Origin: Methylococcaceae bacterium
GTDB lineage: Bacteria > Pseudomonadota > Gammaproteobacteria > Methylococcales > Methylomonadaceae
Direction: 5' to 3'
NCBI GenBank assembly: GCA_013141155.1
Contig: JABFRM010000024.1
Span: forward strand, 1-50,632
Length of the DNA: 50,632 nucleotides
Shown in pieces: positions 8,263 to 17,356 of the stretch. Each line of letters starts with the position of its first letter. Within the stretch, counting starts at the first letter, position 1. The translations under genes were made by a program, and so were the position numbers. The notes beneath the pieces were generated by a model. The model was not told where the DNA came from, made no database searches, and saw nothing but the letters and a program-made list of their open reading frames with translations.

Positions 8263-9807
8263 ATGAATGACAAATTAATTATATTTGATACAACCTTGCG
8301 CGATGGCGAGCAAAGCCCCGGCGCATCTATGACGCGCGATGAAAAAGTTAGAATTGCAAAAGCGCTGGAACGCTTAAAAGTCGATGTCATTGAAGCAGGA
8401 TTTCCAGCGGCCAGCGTGGGTGATTTTGAAGCGGTCGGCGCAGTTGCTAAAATCATTAAAGACAGTATCGTCTGCGGCTTGGCGCGCGCACTGGATAAGG
8501 ATATTGACAAGGCAGGAGAGGCATTGAAATTTGCCCAACGTTCACGTATCCATACTTTTATTGCGACCTCCCCAATTCACATGCAGATGAAGTTGCAGAT
8601 GCAGCCGGACGAGGTTATTGAACATGCGGTACGCGCCGTTAAACGCGCACGGCAATTTACCGATGATGTCGAGTTTTCACCGGAAGATGCCGGACGCTCG
8701 GAAGAAGATTTTTTGTGCCGTATTTTAGAAGCGGTTATTAAAGCCGGTGCAACCACTTTAAATATTCCAGATACCGTTGGGTATAGTTTGCCGCAACAAT
8801 TTGGCGCAACCATTGCCAATTTAATGCAGCGCATTCCCAATGCGGATAAAGCCATTTTTTCGGTGCATTGTCATAATGATTTAGGCTTGGCGGTGGCGAA
8901 CTCGTTAGCAGCGGTTATGAATGGCGCCAGGCAAGTTGAGTGTACCATCAATGGTTTGGGCGAACGCGCAGGCAATGCTTCTTTGGAAGAAGTGGTGATG
9001 GCGATTCGCACGCGTAAAGATGTGTTTCAATGCCAAACGACCTTGGATACCCGAGAAATTATGACCTGTTCCAGGTTAGTGTCTTCGATCACTGGCTTTC
9101 CGGTGCAGCCTAATAAGGCGATTGTCGGTGCCAATGCGTTCGCACATGAAGCGGGCATTCATCAAGATGGCGTTTTAAAAAACCGTGAAACCTATGAAAT
9201 CATGCGCGCCGAAGATGTTGGCTGGGCGGCGAACCGCATGGTGCTCGGCAAGCATTCTGGGCGCAACGCCTTTAAAAGCCGGGTTGCTGAATTAGGCTCT
9301 GAATTTGTTTCAGAAGAAGAGTTGAATGATGCGTTCTTTCGTTTTAAACAATTAGCCGATAAAAAACATGAAATTTTTGATGAAGATTTGCAAGCCATTA
9401 TTTCAGAAATAGGCATTGAATTAGAAGAGGAACACACCAAATTAATTGCCTTAAAAGTATGCTCAGAAACTGGTGAAGTTCCCTATGCAACGGTAACCTT
9501 AAGGCTTGATGGCAAAGAGGTGACTGGCAGAGCCTCGGGCAGTGGTGCGGTTGATGCCAGCTTGAAGGCCATCGAAAGCGTAGTGAAGACCAATGCGACC
9601 TTGGAGTTATATTCAGTTAATAACATTACCAACGGTACTGATGCCCAAGGCGAAGTCACTGTCAGGCTGGAAAAAGCCGGACGCATTGTCAATGGATCTG
9701 GAGCCGATACCGATATTGTGATTGCTTCTGCAAAAGCGTATATCCATGCGGTAAATAAATTGCAAATACCCAATCAACGTCGTCACCCGCAAAAAGGTGA
9801 TGTTTGA
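8263..9807 (+). CDS. leuA: 2-isopropylmalate synthase
   Basis: First committed enzyme of leucine synthesis: acetyl-CoA plus 2-oxoisovalerate gives 2-isopropylmalate. The catalytic TIM barrel opens with [16 protein letters not shown], carries the metal ligands in [13 protein letters not shown], and has [18 protein letters not shown] and the [10 protein letters not shown] linker motif. The C-terminal ~130 residues are the leucine-binding allosteric domain. I start at the ATG giving [12 protein letters not shown]; the TTG six codons upstream is less likely. 514 residues is normal. The other leucine genes (leuBCD) are not in the window. Confidence 0.96.
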   Translation: MNDKLIIFDTTLRDGEQSPGASMTRDEKVRIAKALERLKVDVIEAGFPAASVGDFEAVGAVAKIIKDSIVCGLARALDKDIDKAGEALKFAQRSRIHTFIATSPIHMQMKLQMQPDEVIEHAVRAVKRARQFTDDVEFSPEDAGRSEEDFLCRILEAVIKAGATTLNIPDTVGYSLPQQFGATIANLMQRIPNADKAIFSVHCHNDLGLAVANSLAAVMNGARQVECTINGLGERAGNASLEEVVMAIRTRKDVFQCQTTLDTREIMTCSRLVSSITGFPVQPNKAIVGANAFAHEAGIHQDGVLKNRETYEIMRAEDVGWAANRMVLGKHSGRNAFKSRVAELGSEFVSEEELNDAFFRFKQLADKKHEIFDEDLQAIISEIGIELEEEHTKLIALKVCSETGEVPYATVTLRLDGKEVTGRASGSGAVDASLKAIESVVKTNATLELYSVNNITNGTDAQGEVTVRLEKAGRIVNGSGADTDIVIASAKAYIHAVNKLQIPNQRRHPQKGDV

Positions 9808-9841
9808 CTGTGCATCACAATTAACGGCTTAGGGCTTACCG

Positions 9842-10549
9842 TTGGATAATACATCAAGGCTGCACTACCTACATGCAATGGGCATCGACGTTTGGCTGCC
9901 CAGAGCCGGAGCAGTCATGCCAAGCGCGCAACAATCTGAAGGTGATGCGGACGCATTACCTGGCCGCATTCTAGCAAGCGCTTTGCCTTATGCCCAATTA
10001 AACTGGGAGGCGTTAAAGCAAATAGCGATTGCTGAATGTGGTTGTAGCCTATCAATCCAGGGTAAAAAATATGCGCCGAGTAAAAACAACCAACGTGCTG
10101 ATTGGTTGTTGATTGTTGATGCCCAATTTGAAGACGGCAGTCTTGAGCAGGATGCGGAGTTGCTATTCACCGAAATGTTGTCTGCCATTGGCTTAAGCCG
10201 CGCGCAAGTCTTTATAACTAGCGTATTAGATTACTCGGAAACGAAGACGGATGCGCTTAATGACCAGTCATTGTTGAACGGTCTAGGGTATTTAACGCGG
10301 CAAATTGAATTGCTGAATCCAAAAATTATTTTGGTGTTAGGGGCAGTTGCAGCAAAGCGTTTATTACAAACTGATGCTTCAGTTGCTGAATTGAGAGGGA
10401 TAAATAAGTCATTTTCTTTGGGTGCTTCGTGCATTCCAACGGTGGTGACCTATCATCCCGCCTATTTGTTACAGTCAGCTTTGGATAAGCGTTCGGCTTG
10501 GCTGGATTTACAACGGGCAATACAAACGTTTAGCCAAAAGAACCACTAG
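9842..10549 (+). CDS. Family-4 uracil-DNA-glycosylase-like protein with degenerate active site
   Basis: 235-residue protein. The C-terminal part matches family-4 uracil-DNA glycosylases: LTRQIELLNPKIILVLGAVA, then VVTYHPAYLLQSALDKRSAW (the second active-site motif). The expected first motif (GEAPGxxEDxxG type) after DWLL is replaced by VDAQFEDGSLEQDA, and the four-Cys iron-sulphur pattern is reduced to a CGC. Activity as a glycosylase is therefore doubtful. The TTG start is supported because homologues begin with a similar RLxYLxAMGIDVW stretch and the frame closes upstream. It directly precedes rimI (18-base gap), so the two are probably co-transcribed. Confidence 0.75.
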   Translation: MDNTSRLHYLHAMGIDVWLPRAGAVMPSAQQSEGDADALPGRILASALPYAQLNWEALKQIAIAECGCSLSIQGKKYAPSKNNQRADWLLIVDAQFEDGSLEQDAELLFTEMLSAIGLSRAQVFITSVLDYSETKTDALNDQSLLNGLGYLTRQIELLNPKIILVLGAVAAKRLLQTDASVAELRGINKSFSLGASCIPTVVTYHPAYLLQSALDKRSAWLDLQRAIQTFSQKNH

Positions 10550-10567
10550 CCAGGAGCTTAAATAAAT

Positions 10568-11113
10568 ATGGTGATGGAATTTTTAGATCGCGTGAAAGAA
10601 AAAATTGTTTATGATGCTGATCGGGATTTTTATGCAAAAATATTTCCGGGTTCGGTATCGCGTCTTGACTTAATGCGGCTCAGAAAGATGCGTTCAGGCG
10701 ATCTTCCTGAAGTAATGGCGATTGAAAATGCCAACTATCAATTTCCGTGGTGTGAAGCTATTTTTCAGGATTGCCTAAGGGTCAACTATAGCTGTTGGGT
10801 TTGTGTGGAAGACGGCAAAATATTGGGGTTCAGTATTGTTTCAATAGCGGTTGGCGAAGCGCATATTTTGAATATTAATGTCCATCCTGATGAACAAAAG
10901 CAGGGTGTGGGACGGAAAATGTTGCTTAATATGATTGAAGTTGCGCGCAAAAAAAACGCTGAAACCATTTTTTTAGAAGTAAGGCCTTCAAATTTGGGTG
11001 CGATTGCATTGTATGATTCGATGGGTTTTAATGAAATCGGCATTCGCAAGGGCTATTATCAGGCACAAAATGGCCGGGAAGATGCGCTGATGCTGGCTTT
11101 AGAATTGGTTTAA
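10568..11113 (+). CDS. rimI: Ribosomal-protein-alanine N-acetyltransferase
   Basis: GNAT-family acetyltransferase that acetylates the N-terminus of ribosomal protein S18. The core starts at LRKMRSGDLPEVMAIEN; the acetyl-CoA pyrophosphate loop is HPDEQKQGVGRKML, and EVRPSNLGAIALYDSMGF is the RimI-typical C-terminal motif. At 181 residues it is about 30 longer than usual, with a charged N-terminal extension. AGGAG lies about 12 bases before the ATG, so the extended start is plausible. It follows the UDG-like gene. Confidence 0.9.
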   Translation: MVMEFLDRVKEKIVYDADRDFYAKIFPGSVSRLDLMRLRKMRSGDLPEVMAIENANYQFPWCEAIFQDCLRVNYSCWVCVEDGKILGFSIVSIAVGEAHILNINVHPDEQKQGVGRKMLLNMIEVARKKNAETIFLEVRPSNLGAIALYDSMGFNEIGIRKGYYQAQNGREDALMLALELV

Positions 11114-11140
11114 TCCTACCCAAAATATTGTTCGGCATGA

Positions 11141-11164
11141 TAGGGGCGAATGCTTTCGCCCCTA
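11141..11164. terminator. Bidirectional hairpin between rimI and suhB
   Basis: Perfect 10-bp stem TAGGGGCGAA / TTCGCCCCTA with a 4-base loop, between two convergent genes. It probably terminates both and also belongs to a common gtaggggcg-type dispersed palindrome. Confidence 0.6.
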
Positions 11165-11175
11165 CGATGTTTAAA

Positions 11176-11970
11176 TTATTTCAAACTATCGGTTACGAAA
11201 GGCTGAATTGCTTGATAGATAACTTGCTGCATTTTAGGGTTACCTACAATCAGATTGCCAGATTCCAAGTAATTATCGTTAAATGAAAAATCGGTAGCCA
11301 CACCGCCCGCTTCTTGTACCAGCAAAATGCCTGCCGCCATATCCCATTCATGCAAACCTATTTCCCAAAACCCATCCAAACGGCCTGCGGCTACATAGGC
11401 TAAATCCAGTGCCGCGGCACCTGCTCTACGAATGCCCGCAGAATCAATACAAATAGCCCGAAACATTTGCAAATAGGCATCTAAATGCTGTTGGTGTTTA
11501 AAAGGAAAGCCTGTTCCAATTAATGCACCTTTTAAACTATTTTGTGGCGTAACGCGGATTCGGCGATTGTTAAGCATTGCACCGCCGCCTTTACTGGCGG
11601 TAAATAATTCGTCGCGCAACGGATCAAACACCACGGCAACCTCGAGTTTACCTTTTATTTTAAGGGCGATTGAAACTGCGTATTGCGGAAAGCCATGCAG
11701 AAAATTAGTCGTGCCGTCTAAGGGGTCAATCACCCAAATAAAGTCATTGCCAGCATGTGCGCCACTTTCTTCCGCTAAAAAACTATGCTCAGGAAAAGCG
11801 GTTCTAATAATTTTGATAATTTCATATTCAGCCGCGCGATCAACTTCCGAGGTAAAATCGTTTTTACTTTTTTGATCAACATGCAGTCGATCAATATTAT
11901 TGGCTGAACGTAAAATAATGTCGCCGGCACTGCGAGCAGCGCGGACGGCAATAGTAAGCATTGGATGCAT
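11176..11970 (-). CDS. suhB: Inositol-1-monophosphatase family protein
   Basis: 264-residue Mg2+-dependent phosphatase of the IMPase family; in E. coli SuhB also associates with transcription antitermination complexes. Metal-binding motifs are present: FLAEESGAH, WVIDPLDGTTNFLHGFPQYA and HEWDMAAGILLVQEAGG. I start at MHPMLTIAVRAARSAG because E. coli SuhB begins almost identically. The frame stays open to an ATG at 12042 with a good AGGA site, which would add a hydrophobic 24-residue N-terminus. It is divergent from trmJ. Confidence 0.92.
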   Translation of the reverse strand: MHPMLTIAVRAARSAGDIILRSANNIDRLHVDQKSKNDFTSEVDRAAEYEIIKIIRTAFPEHSFLAEESGAHAGNDFIWVIDPLDGTTNFLHGFPQYAVSIALKIKGKLEVAVVFDPLRDELFTASKGGGAMLNNRRIRVTPQNSLKGALIGTGFPFKHQQHLDAYLQMFRAICIDSAGIRRAGAAALDLAYVAAGRLDGFWEIGLHEWDMAAGILLVQEAGGVATDFSFNDNYLESGNLIVGNPKMQQVIYQAIQPFVTDSLK

Positions 11971-12092
11971 AGAGTGTAAGATTAAGTTAAGAGCAGCGAT
12001 AAAAGCTAATAGAATAACAAATATTTTGTTATAGTTGCTCATTTTATCCTAGATGCCAGAGTTAACGCATTCTTTATAGCTGTAGACGCACC

Positions 12093-12815
12093 TTGTTATC
12101 AAATATCCGCATTGTATTAGTTGAAACTTCCCATCCGGGCAACATCGGGGGGGTCGCGCGAGCCATGAAAAATATGGCGCTCAGTCAGTTATATCTGGTT
12201 ACCCCTAAAATTTTCCCTAGTGCTGACGCAACCGCCAGGGCAGCGGGTGCCGACGAACTATTATCGAAAGCCGTGGTGTGTGAAAGCTTAGCGGAAGCGG
12301 TTCGGGATTGTACTGTCGTATTTGGCGCCAGTGCCAGATCAAGAACCATCAGTTGGCCAGAAGTGGAGCCTAGAGCCTGCACACATATTTTGCGAACCCT
12401 TGCGTCTGATACTTCGGTAGCTATTGTATTTGGACGTGAAAATTCCGGCTTGAAAAATCATGAATTGGACTTATGTCATTATCTATTGCGCATTCCGTGC
12501 AACGCAGCGTTCAGTTCTTTAAATTTGGCTGCCGCGGTGCAAGTCGTGGGCTATGAATTATTTTTAGCGTTTGGCGAACAAGCACCAGTGAACATTGGCG
12601 ATGCTGGCGCTGATCCTTTAGCAACCGTTGAGCAAATGGATTCTTTTTATACCCATCTGCATGAAACCATTGCGGACATCGGTTTTTTGCATCCTGATAA
12701 ATCCAAATCCATTATGCGGCGTTTACGCAGGATATTTAATCGGATTCATTTGGATAGCAAGGAATTGGATATTTTACGGGGTATCTTGCGATTTTCTCAA
12801 AATCATAATAAATGA
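12093..12815 (+). CDS. trmJ: tRNA (cytidine/uridine-2'-O-)-methyltransferase TrmJ
   Basis: SPOUT methyltransferase that 2'-O-methylates position 32 of certain tRNAs. The N-terminus, [20 protein letters not shown], is nearly the E. coli sequence, and the knot region [20 protein letters not shown] is typical of the family. The start must be TTG, because no ATG or GTG lies before this conserved stretch. 240 residues is usual. It is followed 7 bases later by cysE, a pairing common in gammaproteobacteria, where iscR often comes next; iscR is not present here. Confidence 0.93.
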   Translation: MLSNIRIVLVETSHPGNIGGVARAMKNMALSQLYLVTPKIFPSADATARAAGADELLSKAVVCESLAEAVRDCTVVFGASARSRTISWPEVEPRACTHILRTLASDTSVAIVFGRENSGLKNHELDLCHYLLRIPCNAAFSSLNLAAAVQVVGYELFLAFGEQAPVNIGDAGADPLATVEQMDSFYTHLHETIADIGFLHPDKSKSIMRRLRRIFNRIHLDSKELDILRGILRFSQNHNK

Positions 12816-12822
12816 AGGGATT

Positions 12823-13584
12823 ATGTTTACACGAATAAAAGAAGATATTGCCTGTGTATTTGAACGTGATCCTGCGGCACAATCGGTATTTGAAGTCATT
12901 ACCACCTATCCGGGATTTCATGCCGTGTTGTTTCATCGGCTTAGTCATGCTTGTTGGATAATGGGTTTTAGATGGGCAGGTCGCTTTATTGCGCATATTG
13001 GACGCTGGTTGACGGGCATTGAAATTCATCCCGGCGCAGTCATCGGTAGGCGTTTTTTCATTGATCATGGTATGGGCGTGGTCATCGGCGAAACCGCAGT
13101 AATAGGCGAAAATTGCACTTTATATCATGGGGTTACTCTTGGAGGCACCAGTTGGAACAAAGGCAAGCGCCATCCGACTTTGCATGACGGTGTGGTTGTC
13201 GGAGCGGGTGCGAAAATTTTAGGGCCTATTGAAATCGGTGCCAATGCACGAATTGGTTCAAATTCTGTGGTATTAAAATCGGTTGCCGCGAATGCCACCG
13301 TTGTGGGTATTCCAGGGCGGGTCGTTAGTGCTAAACCTGAAGCCAACTTTGGTAGGGACGAGATTGCTTATAAATTGGGTTTTGATCCCTATGGCGCGAC
13401 CGCTGATATGCCTGATCCGGTTGCCCATGCCATCAACCGGATGTTAGATCATATTCATCTTTTGGATCAACATGTCGAGTGTATGCGTAAAGTGCTGCAA
13501 GAAGCGGGTTTAGCTTGCCCAGAAGAGTCTATGCCGGAGCTGGATGTGAGTGAATTAGACGCATCTAATCCTTCCAAAACTTAA
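12823..13584 (+). CDS. cysE: Serine O-acetyltransferase
   Basis: 253-residue enzyme acetylating serine with acetyl-CoA, the first step of cysteine synthesis. The left-handed beta-helix of hexapeptide repeats is clear ([55 protein letters not shown]). The N-terminal helical domain is short, like EpsC/NifP-type enzymes. The C-terminal ~80 residues after the helix are a lineage-typical extension. I start at the ATG preceded by GAAGGGA; the longer frame overlaps trmJ and is not credible. Confidence 0.94.
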   Translation: MFTRIKEDIACVFERDPAAQSVFEVITTYPGFHAVLFHRLSHACWIMGFRWAGRFIAHIGRWLTGIEIHPGAVIGRRFFIDHGMGVVIGETAVIGENCTLYHGVTLGGTSWNKGKRHPTLHDGVVVGAGAKILGPIEIGANARIGSNSVVLKSVAANATVVGIPGRVVSAKPEANFGRDEIAYKLGFDPYGATADMPDPVAHAINRMLDHIHLLDQHVECMRKVLQEAGLACPEESMPELDVSELDASNPSKT

Positions 13585-13628
13585 AATTGAATTAACAAGC
13601 AACGTCGCCTGCTTTGTTTATGGCGCAT

Positions 13629-13728
13629 CCTGATTATAAAGCTTGCTCCAGCTAAGCCAAAAATATCGTCATCTCGGCAATCCCTGCCGAGATGACGGAG
13701 CCTTGTTGAAGCATCTGGCTCATCAGGT
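13629..13728. repeat. MITE-like element A, CGTCATCTCGGC core
   Basis: About 100 bases. A 13-bp perfect palindrome (CGTCATCTCGGCA / TGCCGAGATGACG, 13667-13697) is flanked by imperfect outer arms. The outer arms (CCTGATTATAAAGCTTGC... and ...GAAGCATCTGGCTCATCAGG) resemble those of the element at 22554-22749, so this is probably a shorter, diverged relative. It lies between cysE and pqqC. Confidence 0.6.
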
Positions 13729-13769
13729 CATTGTTACTGCGCATATACTGATTTTTTACCAAACGCCCA

Positions 13770-14501
13770 TTACGCAGCAACATTAAAATACGGCGGCATG
13801 TCCTTAATATAAGCCATTGTCATTGCATCCGCCATTGTCCATAACACATCCAGTTTGAATTTTAATATTTGCAGCATCCGCTGTTGTTGTTCGTGGGTTT
13901 TATAATAATCCAATGTGATTTCCAGGCCATGTTCAACGTCGCGCCTGGCTTCTGTCAGGCGTTTACGAAAATAAGCATAGCCTTCAGGTTCTATCCAAGG
14001 GTAGTGTTCAGGCCAATTACTTAATCGTTGTTGATGGATTTTCGGCGCAAACATTTCGGTTAAGGAGGAGCTGGCGGCCTCATGCCAATCGGCTTTGCGG
14101 GCGAAATTAACGTAAGCGTCAACCGCAAAGCGAACGCCAGGAAGTACGTGCTTTAAAGAGGTAATTTCTTCACGGCTCAAACCCACTGCAATGCCAAGTT
14201 GTATCCACGCTTCAATGCCGCCAGGCTCACCAGCTTGACCGTCATGGTCAATAATGCGCTGCACCCATTTGGCACGGGTTTCACGGTCGGGGCAATTCGC
14301 CAAAATGTTGGCATCTTTAATCGGGATGCAGACTTGATAATAAAAACGGTTCGCCACCCAGCCCTGAATTTGGGCTTTGGTGAGCTTGCCTTCATTCATC
14401 ATGACATTATAGGGATGATGGATATGATAGAACTTTTCCATACCGCGTAGTTGCGCTTCAAATTCAACCCTGCTCCAGGCGGTGTTTTCGCGATTGCTCA
14501 T
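13770..14501 (-). CDS. pqqC: Pyrroloquinoline-quinone synthase
   Basis: Cofactor-less oxidase catalysing the last step of PQQ formation: ring closure and oxidation of the PqqA-derived intermediate. 243 residues, the usual size. Recognisable blocks are [58 protein letters not shown] and [20 protein letters not shown]. It follows pqqB by 12 bases on the same strand. No pqqD domain is fused and no pqqD gene follows. Confidence 0.96.
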   Translation of the reverse strand: MSNRENTAWSRVEFEAQLRGMEKFYHIHHPYNVMMNEGKLTKAQIQGWVANRFYYQVCIPIKDANILANCPDRETRAKWVQRIIDHDGQAGEPGGIEAWIQLGIAVGLSREEITSLKHVLPGVRFAVDAYVNFARKADWHEAASSSLTEMFAPKIHQQRLSNWPEHYPWIEPEGYAYFRKRLTEARRDVEHGLEITLDYYKTHEQQQRMLQILKFKLDVLWTMADAMTMAYIKDMPPYFNVAA

Positions 14502-14513
14502 GGGATATTCCTG

Positions 14514-15425
14514 TTATAAGTCAATTTCTAAACCATCGTAAGCGACTTCGATGCCGGCGGCATCCAGTTGTTTGCGCTCGTTGGAATCTTCGTCTAATAT
14601 CGGGTTGGTGTTATTGATGTGGATCAATATTTTGCGCGCTTGGCTTACGCCGTTTAAAACCTCAATCATGCCGCCCGCACCAGACTGAGGCAAATGGCCT
14701 ATCTCACGCGCCCGTTTTTGGCTAATGCCTTGCGTCACCATTTCATCCTCTGTCCAGAAAGTACCGTCCACCAACAAGCAGTCAACCGTTTGCAGCGCGT
14801 GCAAGACGTGAGGCTCTATTTCACCCAGGCCAGGAGAGTAAAACACTTTTTTGCCGGTGGAAATTTGCTCAATGATCACGCCGATATTGTCACCATCATG
14901 CGGGTCGTGGCGATGGGGTGAGTACGGCGGCGCTTTGCTCTTTAAAGCTTGGGTGTAGAGTCTTAGGTCATTAATGCCAGGAATTTCAAAACTACTGCCA
15001 TCATGTGGAATACTATGGTGGTTAATGGTGCAATAATCCGCCAACATTTTAAAAGTTGGGAAACCGGTGCTTAAGTCCTGTTTGACCATTTCGGTGCAAT
15101 AGACCTCTAAGGGTTTGCCTTCACGCAGCATCAACAGACCAGTGGTGTGGTCGATTTGGCTGTCCATCAATAAAATGGCTTTAATGCCGGTATCGCGAAT
15201 GCCGTTTTTCGGTTGGATAGCGGGAAAGGCTTCCAGTTGCGCGCGAATATCGGGAGAAGTATTGAACAACAGCCAGTTGAAATTATCGGTACTGACGGCA
15301 ATGGACGATTGTGTGCGTGTTCTGCCATTCATGGTGTTGTTGCGAATGCGTTGGCAATTATGGCAGTTGCAGTTCCATTGAGGAAAACCACCGCCTGCGG
15401 CTGAACCTAAAACTCGAATTTTCAT
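14514..15425 (-). CDS. pqqB: PQQ biosynthesis protein PqqB
   Basis: 303-residue metallo-beta-lactamase-fold protein of PQQ synthesis, proposed to hydroxylate the Glu-Tyr intermediate. The N-terminus [20 protein letters not shown] is diagnostic, with the CNCHNC cysteine cluster just after. HHSIPHDG and [12 protein letters not shown] are also family-typical. I start at this Met and not 21 codons upstream. It lies between the terminator after pqqA and pqqC. Confidence 0.95.
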   Translation of the reverse strand: MKIRVLGSAAGGGFPQWNCNCHNCQRIRNNTMNGRTRTQSSIAVSTDNFNWLLFNTSPDIRAQLEAFPAIQPKNGIRDTGIKAILLMDSQIDHTTGLLMLREGKPLEVYCTEMVKQDLSTGFPTFKMLADYCTINHHSIPHDGSSFEIPGINDLRLYTQALKSKAPPYSPHRHDPHDGDNIGVIIEQISTGKKVFYSPGLGEIEPHVLHALQTVDCLLVDGTFWTEDEMVTQGISQKRAREIGHLPQSGAGGMIEVLNGVSQARKILIHINNTNPILDEDSNERKQLDAAGIEVAYDGLEIDL

Positions 15426-15482
15426 AGTGTGTCGTGTCTGTGGGTAAGATAGAGAAAGAATAATACGGGATTTCAGAATGGC

Positions 15483-15515
15483 AGGCAAAAAAAAGGGGTC
15501 CTTAAAGAACCCCTT
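15483..15515 (-). terminator. Rho-independent terminator between pqqA and pqqB
   Basis: On the minus strand an AAGGGGT / ACCCCTT stem is followed by a run of eight T. It sits immediately after pqqA and before pqqB. It would give abundant short pqqA mRNA with limited read-through into pqqBC, consistent with the need for much PqqA peptide. Confidence 0.8.
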
Positions 15516-15537
15516 CTGTTATCTATAAAGCCGCTAA

Positions 15538-15612
15538 TTAACGGTTGTAGATATACATTGTCACTTCAAAACCAAAACGTAGATCGGTAAAGCTTGGTGT
15601 TTCCCATTTCAT
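15538..15612 (-). CDS. pqqA: PQQ precursor peptide PqqA
   Basis: 24-residue peptide whose Glu and Tyr side chains become PQQ. The conserved E16-V-T-M-Y20 core is present, preceded by a typical MKWETPSFTD start. A strong Shine-Dalgarno (GGAGGG) lies 8 bases before the ATG. A TATAAT box stands at 15639-15644 on the minus strand, about 27 bases upstream of the start codon; no clear -35 was identified. A terminator directly follows. Confidence 0.97.
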   Translation of the reverse strand: MKWETPSFTDLRFGFEVTMYIYNR

Positions 15613-15756
15613 AGTAAGACCCTCCAGAGTTGTTTTAAATTATAGGCTAGCTTGATCGGTTAAGCTGCTTAAAAGTATACGACTAACCGTGTGGTTACGC
15701 AACTTTTTGATACGCCTTTGTCAAGATTTTTTCGGTGCCGCGCGTAAGTTAAGGCT

Positions 15757-17052
15757 TTAAAAAGCTAAGCGGCCGTTAAGATAAAGCGTTTCATTGGAGG
15801 CCGCGTAAGTCGTTTTACTGACATCAGCAATATACCCTAAATTTAAGCGTAAATTAAGCCACGGCGCCAATAGTGAATGCTGCTTGCCGAACGGTGTGTA
15901 GGAAAGCTCAGTGGTGACCAATTCTAAATCATTGGCATTGGCGGAGGAAGAATACTGCTGGTAGCCTACGGCTAGACCCAAGGTTTGCTGCCAGGTATAG
16001 GTGCCGCCAACATTGAAGGTATCTACTGTGCTTTCATACTTATAAGAAGAAGGGTAGTAAGCGCCATAATAGTTAGAAGCTGTCTTAGTGCCTATGCGAG
16101 TCTCTTGGACATAACGTCCTTTTAACTCGAAAATGTGTTCTGGATTAGCCAAATATTGATAAGTGGCATCGACGCCGAGATCAGAATAAGACTCGTGGGT
16201 AACACCGTCATAATAGTTGGATGGCTGCAAATCTGCTTGTAGTCCAAAATGGCCTAAGGAAACGTAATGGCCATCCCAATTATGTTGCAAGGCAATCCGC
16301 CAATAGGGTATAGCGCCATCCACAGAACCATAATAAGAATCACGACCAATTGCTCTTTGAACATCATTAGGTAGTGAGGCATAGCCGCCTGCCTCAATAT
16401 AGAGTAGATCATTAATCATTGCATAAAGCGTCGCACCACCCACGTTTCCACTTAAACGTCGATCAGCTAGGATTGCACCATAAGGCGCTCCAATAACAGA
16501 ATTCCAAACGGCATTGGTGTTCCACAAATCCTGCACGCCAGGCTCATTATTGACCGACACGCCATAATTAACCTGCTGCCCAGCCACCTTCACTTGATTA
16601 GCAAAACGAAGATCAACTTTATTCAAGACGCCTTTGCTACTGCCGCTATCGGGATCAAGTGCATAAGATCCCTCAATGTAAGCGCCGACAGAGCCAAAAA
16701 TTTTACCGGCATAAAACAGCGAGCCATTGAAAAAACTTCTGTCCCGATTAGCATTGCCGTAATTATCATTGCGATCAGTAAGATCCAAAACCCCTCCTCC
16801 GTTAATAACCATGCTCAATGGTGGTAACCCATTGCCTTCGCCTTCGGTATAGCCTTTAAGTTTAAAATCGCGGCCGCGTGGCGTAAGATTTGAGCCTTGC
16901 GTCTGGATATGGCAAGCGGTGCACGCTTCGCCAGTTTGTCGCGCGAAACTGGGTAATGCTTGAGCCGTCGTGGTGAAAATGCACAATAATACGACTGCAA
17001 ATAGCGCAATAGCGGATTTTTTATGCCTTAAAAATTTATTATTAGGGGGCAT
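15757..17052 (-). CDS. Cyc2-like fused monohaem cytochrome c / outer-membrane beta-barrel
   Basis: 431 residues. A signal peptide (about 1-32, ending AQA) is followed by LPSFARQTGEACTACHIQ with one c-haem site (C44, C47, H48) and then LTPRGRDFKLKGY. The remaining ~350 residues alternate polar and hydrophobic, are rich in Tyr and Gly, and end in Phe (LYLNGRLAF), the pattern of an outer-membrane barrel. This architecture and the ARQTG-x2-C-x2-CH stretch match Cyc2-type cytochrome-porins, which move electrons across the outer membrane, in iron oxidisers from Fe(II). The substrate here is unknown. It is monocistronic and lies upstream of pqqA on the same strand. Confidence 0.72.
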   Translation of the reverse strand: MPPNNKFLRHKKSAIALFAVVLLCIFTTTAQALPSFARQTGEACTACHIQTQGSNLTPRGRDFKLKGYTEGEGNGLPPLSMVINGGGVLDLTDRNDNYGNANRDRSFFNGSLFYAGKIFGSVGAYIEGSYALDPDSGSSKGVLNKVDLRFANQVKVAGQQVNYGVSVNNEPGVQDLWNTNAVWNSVIGAPYGAILADRRLSGNVGGATLYAMINDLLYIEAGGYASLPNDVQRAIGRDSYYGSVDGAIPYWRIALQHNWDGHYVSLGHFGLQADLQPSNYYDGVTHESYSDLGVDATYQYLANPEHIFELKGRYVQETRIGTKTASNYYGAYYPSSYKYESTVDTFNVGGTYTWQQTLGLAVGYQQYSSSANANDLELVTTELSYTPFGKQHSLLAPWLNLRLNLGYIADVSKTTYAASNETLYLNGRLAF

Positions 17053-17356
17053 GGCGGGTTCTCCTTATTTAAACAAAAGCGCTTATTAGCGAACTGGCTA
17101 GTTAACCATGCTCCAGCGGGACTTATAGGCGGCTTAGTGGGGGTGATAATATTGATAGCGTTTTTTTACAGTTTAATCATGCAATACTTAAACTGAATTA
17201 GCGCTGAATCAAGTGAATTTTAAAGAAAACACCTTAGGCTAATTTTCCGCCACACGACTTTCTTGTGTTTTCACGCATAAGCAGGATAATATTGCTGTGT
17301 ACTGATAAGCCATGGTACCCAGCCCAAAACCCTTATTGTTTGAGAACTTAAAACCT
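17053..17356. other. Divergent intergenic region, nothing firm
   Basis: About 300 bases between the cytochrome-barrel gene (-) and the biotin carboxylase gene (+). It must contain both promoters. I could not identify convincing -35/-10 pairs, operators or repeats in it. Confidence 0.4.

Noticed and set aside
12628-12822. 65-residue N-terminal extension of cysE
   Set aside because: It is trmJ sequence read in another frame; the conserved CysE N-terminus starts at 12823 with its own ribosome site.
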